Shown here: positions 1 to 7,332 of the stretch, in pieces
How the letters are laid out: each line of letters begins with the position of its first letter
How positions within the stretch are numbered: position 1 is the first letter of the stretch
Assembly (NCBI GenBank): GCA_023443225.1
Contig: JAEZVF010000053.1
Location: 1 to 31,540, forward strand
Length of the DNA: 31,540 nt
Source of the DNA: Bacillota bacterium
GTDB taxonomy: Bacteria > Bacillota > Clostridia > Lachnospirales > Lachnospiraceae
Direction of reading: 5' to 3'
Position numbers and translations under genes: made by a program
The notes under the pieces: generated by a model
Told to the model about the DNA's origin: nothing
Database searches by the model: none
Seen by the model: the letters and a program-made list of their open reading frames with translations, nothing else

Positions 1-57
1 ATTGTAAATGTTTACTATTTGTTTTTTGAAGTTTTCCTCATAATATCTTTTTGACAT
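1..57 (-). CDS. IS3-family transposase OrfA, N-terminal fragment (runs off left edge)
   Basis: The minus strand reads ATG at 57-55 and continues to the window edge, giving 19 residues that begin MSKRYYEENFKKQIVNIYN. This is the typical opening of the helix-turn-helix protein OrfA of IS3/IS150-type elements, which binds the element ends. A strong ribosome-binding site (AGGAGG) lies 6-7 bases upstream of the ATG. The rest of OrfA and the OrfB integrase lie outside the window. The family call rests on a short N-terminus, so the family is likely but the subgroup is not known. Confidence 0.72.
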   Translation of the reverse strand, partial: MSKRYYEENFKKQIVNIYN

Positions 58-78
58 GATTTTTCCTCCTATAATCTC

Positions 79-108
79 ATTATATCATGTTCGGAGAAAA
101 ACTGTCCT
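79..108 (-). promoter_or_regulatory. Predicted promoter of the IS transposase
   Basis: On the minus strand an extended -10 (TGATATAAT, with the TATAAT hexamer at 84-79) is preceded after 18 bases by AGGACA (108-103), which matches four of six bases of the -35 consensus. It points into the transposase and away from the sugar operon, so it would not drive the downstream permeases. Confidence 0.45.
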
Positions 109-114
109 ATTTAG

Positions 115-510
115 TATAGCCTATCCACTAATGATGGTGGACGCGCTTCCATCTTTAACGGCTTAGGCAATGCAATTGCTTCTAATACTAAACATCCAGA
201 AGAAGCTTGGAAATGGGTTGAATATTTAAGTTCGAAAGAAGGGCAAGAACGTCAAGCAGAACTTGGTATAGCAATCTCCGCATTTAATGGAACTGCTGAT
301 AAATTTGCTGATGCTTATCCAATGTTTAATACAAAATGCTACATCGACATGGTAGAGTATGCGCAAATTCGTCCTTATTCAAATCGTACAAGCATATGGG
401 AAGATAAAGCATATGAATTATTGAATGATGCTTATGGCGGTAAGGAGGATATTAATGTATCATGTAAAAATGTAGCAGAATTTATGGATGAAGCACTTAG
501 TGCCGAATAA
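115..510 (+). pseudogene. C-terminal remnant of a family-1 sugar-binding lipoprotein cut by the IS
   Basis: An open frame running through about 121-510 encodes some 130 residues typical of the C-terminus of family-1 (MalE/UgpB/MsmE-like) solute-binding proteins: the block GLGNAIASNTKHPEEAWKW, then EYLSSKEGQERQ, ending in ALSAE. The family is normally about 400-450 residues with a lipoprotein signal, so roughly two thirds is missing and replaced by the IS. The frame has a stop at 112-114 on the IS side and no start with a ribosome-binding site. It lies directly upstream of two matching permeases and an alpha-galactosidase, so it was the binding component of that importer, probably for raffinose-type sugars. 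Without the ligand-binding N-lobe it cannot work as a binding protein. Confidence 0.8.
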
Positions 511-523
511 TTATTAGAACAGT

Positions 524-552
524 ATGCGGCAGTACCCAACTGCCGCATTTTT
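524..552 (+). terminator. Hairpin with short U run between SBP and permease genes (attenuator-like)
   Basis: A perfect 10-base stem (524-533 with 539-548, ATGCGGCAGT against ACTGCCGCAT) with a 5-base loop is followed by a short run of T. It sits between the binding-protein remnant and the first permease. In sugar ABC operons such hairpins commonly reduce read-through so that the binding protein is made in excess over the membrane parts. It may be a partial terminator or an RNA stabiliser. Confidence 0.6.
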
Positions 553-563
553 AAGGAGCAAAG

Positions 564-1481
564 ATGGAAAGAGTTAAAGATAAAACAGTGAAAATCTCAA
601 AAAGAAAATTAAATGAGTGGTGTTGGGCATGGGGCTTAGTAGCACCTACTATCATAGGATTATTTATTCTTAATATAATTCCTATATTTCAGACATTCTA
701 TCTTAGCTTTTTTAAAAGTGGTGCTTTTGGAAAAGGAAATATATTTGTTGGTTTAGAGAATTATAAGAAGTTATTCAGTGATCCACAAGTTTGGTATGCA
801 GTACGAAATACACTGAGTTATACTTGTATCGTGGTACCAATCACAATTGTAATTGCATTACTTCTTGCGGTTATTCTAAATGGAAATAGAAAAGGAAAGA
901 ATATATATAGAACCATATACTTCATTCCGATGGTAGCAGCACCTGCTGCAGTAACAATGGTATGGAAATGGTTATATAATTACAAATTTGGCTTAATAAA
1001 TCATACTTTAAATACTATTAGGATGCCTAGTGTTAACTGGATAGATGATCCGAATATTGCGATGATGACAATTACAACGATTGGAATATGGAGCACTATT
1101 GGATACAGCATGGTACTACTATTGGCTGGAATTCAGGAAATACCAAGGGATTTTTATGAGGCTTCTGATATTGACGGAGCAAGTGGTGTAATACAATTTT
1201 TTAGTATTACATTACCTTTAATATCTCCTACACTATTTTTTGTTATAGTAACCAGTATTATTGCTTCCATGCAAGTATTTGATGTGATATATATGATTAT
1301 AGGTGTCACAAGTCCGTCGTATGACCGCACAGTGTCTTTAGTCTATTTGTTTTATAATAACTCATTCAAATATTCAAACAAAGGATATGGGTCTGCTATC
1401 GTAATGCTCTTGTTAGCAATTATTATGGTCATTTCTGTAATTCAAACAAAATTACAGAAAAAATGGGTCAATTATATGTAG
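564..1481 (+). CDS. Sugar ABC transporter permease, MalF/UgpA type
   Basis: A 305-residue inner-membrane permease of the carbohydrate uptake-1 family (MalF/UgpA/MsmF-like). Six hydrophobic segments are visible, the first at about residues 20-45. The cytoplasmic EAA loop that docks onto the ATPase is clear near residues 190-215 (EIPRDFYEASDIDGA, then a LPLISP-type ending). The ribosome-binding site AAGGAGC lies 7 bases before the ATG. It is second in the operon after the IS-truncated binding protein and pairs with the MalG-type permease 39 bases downstream. No ATPase gene is present here, as is usual for this family, which relies on a shared MsmK-type ATPase elsewhere. The substrate is inferred from the neighbouring alpha-galactosidase. 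Confidence 0.9.
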   Translation: MERVKDKTVKISKRKLNEWCWAWGLVAPTIIGLFILNIIPIFQTFYLSFFKSGAFGKGNIFVGLENYKKLFSDPQVWYAVRNTLSYTCIVVPITIVIALLLAVILNGNRKGKNIYRTIYFIPMVAAPAAVTMVWKWLYNYKFGLINHTLNTIRMPSVNWIDDPNIAMMTITTIGIWSTIGYSMVLLLAGIQEIPRDFYEASDIDGASGVIQFFSITLPLISPTLFFVIVTSIIASMQVFDVIYMIIGVTSPSYDRTVSLVYLFYNNSFKYSNKGYGSAIVMLLLAIIMVISVIQTKLQKKWVNYM

Positions 1482-1520
1482 TGCCAAGAAATGAGTGAGT
1501 AGAAAGAGTGAGTAGAGAGA

Positions 1521-2351
1521 ATGAGAAAAAGTTATAATATAACATCAATTGTTTTACATAGTATTCTAATATTAGGCGCATGTATTATGATTCTTCCTTT
1601 TTTATGGATGGTACTTACTTCTTTGAAAACAGTTAGTGAATCAACCTCCATGAATCCGTTTGTTTTTTATCCACAGAAATTGCAATGGGTGAACTTTGTT
1701 AAAGTTATTCAACAGAATAACTTTATAAGACTTTATATGAATACATTTGCAATGATGTTCTTACGTGTTGGTTGCGCAGTATTATTTAGTGCAATGGCAG
1801 CCTATGCTTTTGCTAGATTAGAATTCCCAGGAAAGAGTTTCTTATTTGGTTTGGTTTTATTCCAAATGATGGTGCCGGTTCAGATCTTTATTGTGCCACA
1901 GTATTTAATTATAGATAAACTAGGTATGAGAAACACTATATTTGCGCTTGTGTTTCCAGGGCTTGTTAGTGCATTTGGGACTTTTTTATTACGACAATTT
2001 TTTATGGGATTACCAAAAGAATTAGAAGAGTCTGCAAGATTAGATGGTTGTAGTATAGGGCAAACATTTTGGAAAGTTATGTTACCACTTACTAAGTCAG
2101 GGTTAGTTGCACTTTCAATATTCACTGCACTATTTGCATTCAAGGATTTGATGTGGCCAATGATCGTTAATTCAACTTCACAAACGGCTACATTGTCATC
2201 GGCATTAGCGAAAATATCCAGTGCTTATTCAGTGAATTATCCAGAACTTATGGCAGCTGCAGTACTTGCTATATGGCCTATGCTGTTGTTATATATTATT
2301 TTTCAGAAACAGTTTATTGAAGGCATTGCGACATCAGGAGGTAAATTATAA
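1521..2351 (+). CDS. Sugar ABC transporter permease, MalG/UgpE type
   Basis: A 276-residue partner permease of the MalG/UgpE/MsmG type with six membrane segments (first at about residues 10-32). The EAA loop is plain at about residues 165-195 (LPKELEESARLDGCS, then FWKVMLPLTKSG). The C-terminal motif GIATSGGKL is characteristic of this subunit. Upstream is a purine-rich but weak ribosome-binding site inside a small direct repeat (GTGAGTAGAAAGA / GTGAGTAGAGAGA). It should form a heterodimer with the preceding permease and import alpha-galactosides. Its stop codon touches the start codon of the alpha-galactosidase, so the two are probably translationally coupled. Confidence 0.9.
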   Translation: MRKSYNITSIVLHSILILGACIMILPFLWMVLTSLKTVSESTSMNPFVFYPQKLQWVNFVKVIQQNNFIRLYMNTFAMMFLRVGCAVLFSAMAAYAFARLEFPGKSFLFGLVLFQMMVPVQIFIVPQYLIIDKLGMRNTIFALVFPGLVSAFGTFLLRQFFMGLPKELEESARLDGCSIGQTFWKVMLPLTKSGLVALSIFTALFAFKDLMWPMIVNSTSQTATLSSALAKISSAYSVNYPELMAAAVLAIWPMLLLYIIFQKQFIEGIATSGGKL

Positions 2352-4571
2352 ATGGCTATTATCTATTCAACTCAATCACGTGAGTTTCATTTATATAATG
2401 AGCAAATTAGTTACATTATCCAAATATTAGACAATAATCAGCTGGGAAATTTATATTTTGGAAAAAGAATTAATCATAAAGAAGATTTTTCATATTTATT
2501 AGAAGGGGGATTGCGTGCATTAGCAGTATATACGAAAGAAAATGATTATTATATGAGTCCACAGTATACTAAAATGGAATACCCTTGTGTTGGAACTGGC
2601 GATTATAGAGAACCTGCATTTGAAATAAAACAAGTAAATGGAAGTAGGATAGTCTGTTTGGAATATGAATCACATCAAATATTTAAAGGCAAGAAAAATT
2701 TGAAGGATTTACCTGCTACTTATGTAGAGTCAGAATATGAAGCAGAAACATTAGAAATTCATATGATTGATCAGCTGTTGAATGTAAAATGTGTCCTAAG
2801 TTATACCATTTTTAGAGATTATCCAGCAATTGCAAGAAATGTGCAATTTAGTAATCAAGGTAAAGAAATAGTGACTTTGGAGAGAGTTCTTAGTGCTAGT
2901 ATTGATTTACCGGATTCCAATTATGAAATGATTTCGTTAGTTGGGGCATGGTCAAGGGAACGTCATGTAACATTAAGAAAACTAGTTCAGGGTATACAGG
3001 GAAGTAATAGCCGAAGAGGAAGTAGTAGCGCAGAACAGAATCCTTTTGTAGCATTAAAACGTCCTAAGTCAGATGAGTTTCAAGGAGAAGTACTCGGGTT
3101 CAGTTTAATATATAGCGGTAATCATATGGAACTGGTGGAAGTTGATACATGTAATATGACAAGAGTTCAAATTGGAATTCATCCGGAAGGATTTGAATGG
3201 GTATTACATTCAGAAGAATCGTTTCAAAGTCCAGAAGCTGTCCTGGTATATTCCAATCACGGGATAAATGGTATGAGTCAAACCTATCATGAAATATACC
3301 GTAATCGATTGGTACGTGGTGAATGGAGAAATAAAGACCGTCCTATATTAATAAACAACTGGGAAGCAACAGGAGTAGATTTTACAGAAGATAAAATTTT
3401 AGAAATAGCCAAGGCAGGTAAAGAACTTGGAGTGGAATTATTTGTTTTAGATGATGGGTGGTTTGGAGAACGTAATGACGACAAAACAGGTTTGGGTGAT
3501 TGGTATGTAACCAATTTCAAAAAGCTTTCAGACGGTATAGAAGGATTGGCAAAAAAAATTAACAATTTAGGTTTAAAGTTTGGACTTTGGTTTGAGCCTG
3601 AGATGGTAAATATGAATTCTGATTTATTTCGAATGCATCCGGATTGGATTCTCTGCGCACCTGGCAGAGTTCCTTCACCAAGTAGAAATCAGTATGTACT
3701 GGATTTTACGAAAGATGAAGTTGTAGATTATATCTATGAATTAATGGAGAAGGTTTTGAGTAGTGCTAATATTTCATATGTAAAATGGGATATGAATCGT
3801 TACCTTTCGGAAAGTTATTCTGATTCAAAACCTCCAGAAGAACAAGGAAAGGTTTTTCATCAATATATATTGGGTGTATATAAGCTGTATGAAAGATTGA
3901 TTAAAAAGTTTCCACATATTTTGTTTGAATCATGTTCTAGTGGAGGAGCACGATTTGATCCTGGCATGTTGTATTATGCACCACAGACTTGGACCAGTGA
4001 CAATACTGATGCAATGGAACGGATAAAAATACAGTATGGTACATCTTTTGTATATCCATTAAGTAGTATTAGTGCACATGTTTCAGAAGTACCGAATCAA
4101 CAAATAGGACGCGTGACACCGCTTGAAAGCAGAGCAAATGTAGCAATGTTTGGAATGTTTGGATATGAATTAGATTTAAACAAGTTGACAAATGAAGAGA
4201 AGCAATTGATAAAGAATCAAATTAGCTTTGTTAAAGAGTTTAGAACCTTAATTCGTGAAGGTATGTTTTACCGGCTCTTAAGTCCGTTTGAAGGAAATAA
4301 TAGTGCCTGGATGGTGATAGATAAGAATAAAGAGGAAGCTTTAGTGGGATACTACCAAATGTTTGGAATTCCTAATGGTCCATGGATGCGTTTGTACCTA
4401 GTAGGCTTGGATGAAAATAAACAGTACATAATGAACGGTATGGAAGATCAGATATATGGTGGGGATGAACTTATGAATGCAGGTATGGTTATACATAAGG
4501 ATTCCTTGTGTGCCAATGGGGGAGATTATAGTTCACAAATATATTATCTTAAAGCAGTCTCAAATAAATAG
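2352..4571 (+). CDS. GH36 alpha-galactosidase
   Basis: A 739-residue enzyme without a signal peptide, so cytoplasmic, that hydrolyses terminal alpha-1,6-galactose from imported melibiose, raffinose or stachyose. The length matches clostridial and Bacillus GH36 enzymes (about 730). The order is an N-terminal beta-sandwich domain, a TIM barrel from about residue 330 and a C-terminal beta domain. Visible active-site motifs are FVLDDGWFG, KWDMNR with the nucleophile at D480, the ESCSSGG block, and WTSDNTDA with the probable acid/base at D550. The 70-residue spacing matches characterised family members. The ribosome-binding site AGGAGG overlaps the end of the permease gene and the start codon directly follows that gene's stop. 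The gene is intact, but the operon's own promoter may have been displaced by the IS. Confidence 0.95.
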   Translation: MAIIYSTQSREFHLYNEQISYIIQILDNNQLGNLYFGKRINHKEDFSYLLEGGLRALAVYTKENDYYMSPQYTKMEYPCVGTGDYREPAFEIKQVNGSRIVCLEYESHQIFKGKKNLKDLPATYVESEYEAETLEIHMIDQLLNVKCVLSYTIFRDYPAIARNVQFSNQGKEIVTLERVLSASIDLPDSNYEMISLVGAWSRERHVTLRKLVQGIQGSNSRRGSSSAEQNPFVALKRPKSDEFQGEVLGFSLIYSGNHMELVEVDTCNMTRVQIGIHPEGFEWVLHSEESFQSPEAVLVYSNHGINGMSQTYHEIYRNRLVRGEWRNKDRPILINNWEATGVDFTEDKILEIAKAGKELGVELFVLDDGWFGERNDDKTGLGDWYVTNFKKLSDGIEGLAKKINNLGLKFGLWFEPEMVNMNSDLFRMHPDWILCAPGRVPSPSRNQYVLDFTKDEVVDYIYELMEKVLSSANISYVKWDMNRYLSESYSDSKPPEEQGKVFHQYILGVYKLYERLIKKFPHILFESCSSGGARFDPGMLYYAPQTWTSDNTDAMERIKIQYGTSFVYPLSSISAHVSEVPNQQIGRVTPLESRANVAMFGMFGYELDLNKLTNEEKQLIKNQISFVKEFRTLIREGMFYRLLSPFEGNNSAWMVIDKNKEEALVGYYQMFGIPNGPWMRLYLVGLDENKQYIMNGMEDQIYGGDELMNAGMVIHKDSLCANGGDYSSQIYYLKAVSNK

Positions 4572-4580
4572 CATATAAAA

Positions 4581-4624
4581 GAGCTCAATGCCTAGTGTAT
4601 AAAATAATATTAGGCGTTGAGCTC
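4581..4624. terminator. Bidirectional terminator between alpha-galactosidase and AraC gene
   Basis: A 14-base stem (4581-4594 with 4611-4624, one G-U pair; arms start GAGCTCAA and end TTGAGCTC) lies between two convergent genes. On the minus strand it is followed directly by TTTT. On the plus strand a T-rich stretch follows after a short gap. It would stop transcription from both sides. Confidence 0.75.
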
Positions 4625-4648
4625 ATTCTGATTTCAATTTTTATTGAT

Positions 4649-5473
4649 TCATTGGTGATTTTCGCGGAATTGGCTAGGGGAGACACCTGTTTCTTTTTTG
4701 AAAATTCTTGAAAACGCAAAAGGATCTGGATAGCCGACGGAATAAGCAACATGTTGTATGGGAGTGTTGGGGTCCTTTAATAACTGCTTCGCCTTATTGA
4801 TTCTGTAATAGATAAGATATTCCTGAGGACTATAGTTGGTAGCTTTTTTAAATACTTTACTCAAATAGGAACGATCTAATCCACAATAATTGGCAATATC
4901 GTGTATTTTAATAGGTTCATAGTATTTTCTACAGATATAATCAAGCGTAAGTTTAATATAACGGAGATTATTGTCATATTCTTGTGTTTCTGGTTTTCTG
5001 GAAGTAAGTTTGACCATATAATGAAAACACTCATATAATTTTCCTATACATTTATATTCTTCATCATTACAATGTAGAATATCCAGGAGACAATGTTCCA
5101 AGTTATAAGCTGGACTAGTAGGGAGAAAAACGGGATGGTTTTTTGTTAAACCAGCTAAGTGAAGCAAATCTGCTGCCTTCTGTCCATTGAAGTGTACCCA
5201 GAGATAGTTCCATGGATTCTTTGTACTTGCTTTATAGAAAGCAGTAAGATTGGGTGGTGTTACGAAAGCTTGCATTTTAGTAATATTAAATTCTTGATTA
5301 TCTAAATATAAGGTTCCCTCACCATCAAAAATATAATGAAGAACATAGTTGCTTCGAATAATTGGACCGAAGCTATAATTGCTGGGGCATTTTTGACATC
5401 CAACTTCATACAAATTTAAATCATCATAAGTATCATAATTAACAAAGTAACATTCATCATAATGTTTTTCCAT
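4649..5473 (-). CDS. AraC-family transcription regulator, probably of the alpha-galactoside operon
   Basis: About 274 residues: an N-terminal cupin-type sugar-binding domain (about residues 15-150, with the ligand-pocket-like run PWNYLWVHFNG) and a C-terminal double helix-turn-helix AraC domain (about residues 170-274; motifs IHDIANYCGLDRSYLSKVFK and AYSVGYPDPFAFSRIFKKETG). Two ATGs compete. The first, at 5479, abuts the GGGAG ribosome-binding site with no spacing; the second, at 5473, has 6 bases and is chosen. The organisation matches MsmR/RafR/MelR-like activators of alpha-galactoside operons. It converges on the GH36 operon, which supports that target, but it could also act on the divergent arabinofuranosidase operon. 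Confidence 0.88.
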   Translation of the reverse strand: MEKHYDECYFVNYDTYDDLNLYEVGCQKCPSNYSFGPIIRSNYVLHYIFDGEGTLYLDNQEFNITKMQAFVTPPNLTAFYKASTKNPWNYLWVHFNGQKAADLLHLAGLTKNHPVFLPTSPAYNLEHCLLDILHCNDEEYKCIGKLYECFHYMVKLTSRKPETQEYDNNLRYIKLTLDYICRKYYEPIKIHDIANYCGLDRSYLSKVFKKATNYSPQEYLIYYRINKAKQLLKDPNTPIQHVAYSVGYPDPFAFSRIFKKETGVSPSQFRENHQ

Positions 5474-5505
5474 AAGCATCTCCCACAGTTAAAATATGTA
5501 ATACT

Positions 5506-5534
5506 ATTTTATCATATTTAGTAGGCAGTGCCAA
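5506..5534 (-). promoter_or_regulatory. Predicted promoter of the AraC-family gene
   Basis: Minus strand: -35 TTGGCA (5534-5529, five of six consensus bases), 17-base spacer, then -10 TAAAAT (5511-5506) preceded by TG one base before, an extended -10. The start of transcription would be near 5499, giving a leader of about 25 bases that contains the ribosome-binding site. Confidence 0.65.
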
Positions 5535-5559
5535 TAAAATCATGTACATACAGGGTGAT

Positions 5560-5576
5560 TTTACCATCATGGTAAA
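5560..5576. promoter_or_regulatory. Perfect 17-bp palindrome, candidate operator
   Basis: TTTACCATCATGGTAAA is a perfect inverted repeat around a single central base. It lies about 26 bases upstream of the -35 of the AraC-family promoter and about 115 bases upstream of the arabinofuranosidase promoter, in the 286-base region between the divergent genes. Between it and the right-hand promoter are two similar boxes, AATACACAAAATAAGA (near 5627) and TTACACAAAGACAAGA (near 5670), which could be a direct-repeat site for an AraC-type protein. The function is inferred from position and symmetry only. Confidence 0.4.
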
Positions 5577-5690
5577 TTGCTACCTTATCAATAAAAGAGC
5601 TCTGCCTGTGAAAGGGTAAACTAAAAATAATACACAAAATAAGAATAAAAAATGTGTACACCCAAAAATATTACACAAAGACAAGAAGAA

Positions 5691-5719
5691 TTGTATCGTT
5701 TAATTTGAGTAAATATTAT
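5691..5719 (+). promoter_or_regulatory. Predicted promoter of the arabinofuranosidase/importer operon
   Basis: TTGTAT (5691-5696), a 17-base spacer and TATTAT (5714-5719). The -10 is good and the -35 is weak, as expected for an activator-dependent promoter. Transcription would start near 5726. Confidence 0.5.
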
Positions 5720-5724
5720 AAACT

Positions 5725-5751
5725 CTCCTTAAGCAATAATTATTCAAGGAG
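5725..5751 (+). promoter_or_regulatory. Hairpin that would pair the ribosome-binding site of the GH51 gene
   Basis: CTCCTT (5725-5730) is the exact complement of AAGGAG (5746-5751), the ribosome-binding site of the GH51 gene. The 15-base loop contains the self-complementary AATAATTATT. Folding would mask the ribosome-binding site. The stem is short (6 bp), so it may be coincidental. Confidence 0.3.
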
Positions 5752-5759
5752 GAATGAAC

Positions 5760-7292
5760 ATGAAAAAGGTAACATGCTTTAGTGACAAACATTATGTGAT
5801 TGGAAAGATTGATTACAAAATGTATTCATCCTTTACAGAACATCTGGGGAGGTGTATCTATTCCGGTATCTACGAGCCGGGGCACCCACAAGCAGATGAA
5901 GACGGATACCGCCAAGATGTCATGGAATTAGTGAAGGAATTAAACGTACCGCTTATTCGTTATCCGGGTGGCAACTTCGTTTCCTGCTATGACTGGCATG
6001 ATGGAATTGGTCCAAAGGAAAAAAGGCCAAAGAGAATGGATTATGCTTGGGCAAGTATTGAAACCAATGAATTCGGTATTGATGAGTTCTGCAGATGGGC
6101 CAAGAAAGTCGGCATCGAACCTATGATAGCCGTAAACTTGGGAACCGGAAGCATCAAGGATGCCGGAGACCTTGTGGAGTACTGTAACCATCCAGGTGGG
6201 ACCTACTGGAGTGATCTGAGGGCAAAGAACGGAAGTCCAGAACCATATAATATTAAGTATTGGTGTCTTGGAAATGAAATGGAAGGCAGCTGGCAGGCAG
6301 GTCATCTTTCCGCAGAAGATTATACAAAGAAAGCACTGGAAACAGCTAAAATTATGAGATGGGTGGATCCAACCATCAAGCTGGTTGCCTGCGGAAGTTC
6401 TTACGAAATGCTGCCAACTTATATGGAATGGGACAGAGTGATGCTAACAGATCTCTATAAGCATGTGGATTATATATCAACACATAATTACACCATGAAT
6501 TCCGGTCAGGGAACCACAAATTTTCTTGCAGCGTATAAACAGTTAGACAATCATATCAAGAATAGTGCTCGTGTAATAGAATACGTAAAGGCAAAGAATC
6601 ACTTTAATAAAGATATAAAGATTTGCCTTGATGAATGGAACGTATGGAACTTTCAGGACATTAAACTGAATTCTTTGGATGACCTTCAGGAACTGACTAC
6701 ATTTGAAATGACTTCTGCTGAAAAGTGGGAGACAGCTCCAGCAATACTGCAGGAAAAATACAGCCTTTTGGATGCAATTGTTGTAGGTGGTCTTGGAATT
6801 ACCCTGCTGAATAATGTGGATACGGTTGAGATCGCTTGTCTTGCACAACTAATCAATGTTATTGCACCCATAACGACAGTACAAAACGGCGGTATTTTTA
6901 AACAGACGACGTATCATCCGTTCCATATGTTAAGTAAATATGGACATGGAACTTCTATGAAAGCCATTTTAGATGCCCCTACATACATAAGTGAGTTTGG
7001 TGAATTGCCAATTGTAGAACCGGCAATTGTTTACAATGAAGAAGCTGATGAAATCCGCGTGTTTGTATTGAATTGCAGCCAGGAGGAAGCAATAAGTTTT
7101 GAACTCAATTTACAAGGATATGGTGAAAAGAAAGTAAAGCAGCACCTGGTACTGTCCGGAGATAACTTGGATGCATGCAATACCCTTGACAATCCGGACA
7201 ACGTAGTGATGAAAGATATGGATGTTTCTGGTTATGCAGACACTGTCATCGTATTGCCGAAACTGTCCTGGAATGTCATTGTGTTAGGATAA
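5760..7292 (+). CDS. abfA: GH51 alpha-L-arabinofuranosidase, intracellular
   Basis: A retaining GH51 enzyme that removes alpha-L-arabinofuranosyl groups from arabinan, arabinoxylan or arabinosylated small-molecule fragments. There is no signal peptide, so it acts on imported material. The N-terminal TIM barrel carries EHLGRCIYSGIYEPGHP, RYPGGNFVS, WCLGNEMEG with the acid/base E and LDEWNVWN with the nucleophile E. Counting from the ATG at 5754 these are E175 and E294, the same numbers as in the well-studied Geobacillus enzyme. The C-terminal beta domain ends in LPKLSWNVIVLG, as is usual. AGGAGG lies 1 base from the ATG at 5754 but 7 bases from the in-frame ATG at 5760, so 5760 is preferred (510 residues). 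The first part of the gene is richer in G+C than its surroundings. First gene of the operon. Confidence 0.94.
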   Translation: MKKVTCFSDKHYVIGKIDYKMYSSFTEHLGRCIYSGIYEPGHPQADEDGYRQDVMELVKELNVPLIRYPGGNFVSCYDWHDGIGPKEKRPKRMDYAWASIETNEFGIDEFCRWAKKVGIEPMIAVNLGTGSIKDAGDLVEYCNHPGGTYWSDLRAKNGSPEPYNIKYWCLGNEMEGSWQAGHLSAEDYTKKALETAKIMRWVDPTIKLVACGSSYEMLPTYMEWDRVMLTDLYKHVDYISTHNYTMNSGQGTTNFLAAYKQLDNHIKNSARVIEYVKAKNHFNKDIKICLDEWNVWNFQDIKLNSLDDLQELTTFEMTSAEKWETAPAILQEKYSLLDAIVVGGLGITLLNNVDTVEIACLAQLINVIAPITTVQNGGIFKQTTYHPFHMLSKYGHGTSMKAILDAPTYISEFGELPIVEPAIVYNEEADEIRVFVLNCSQEEAISFELNLQGYGEKKVKQHLVLSGDNLDACNTLDNPDNVVMKDMDVSGYADTVIVLPKLSWNVIVLG

Positions 7293-7332
7293 GAATTCCA
7301 TAACACAGGACAAGGAGGAAGTGGTATAAAAA

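Larger units (their letters stand above)
1..127 (-). mobile_element. Left end of an IS3-family insertion sequence
   Basis: The stretch carries the start of a transposase gene, its ribosome-binding site and a promoter, then ends where an unrelated reading frame (a solute-binding protein) begins. On the minus strand the probable left end reads TGGATAGGCTATAC followed by TAAATAGGACAG, which suits the TG...CA ends and the conserved subterminal block of IS150-like elements. The exact boundary lies between about 112 and 127: the solute-binding frame has a stop at 112-114 and is clean from about 121. The target duplication and the other end are outside the window. Confidence 0.65.

Noticed and set aside
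5940..6305. 121-codon open frame on the minus strand inside the GH51 gene
   Set aside because: It is antisense to conserved GH51 active-site motifs; no supported promoter or domain.
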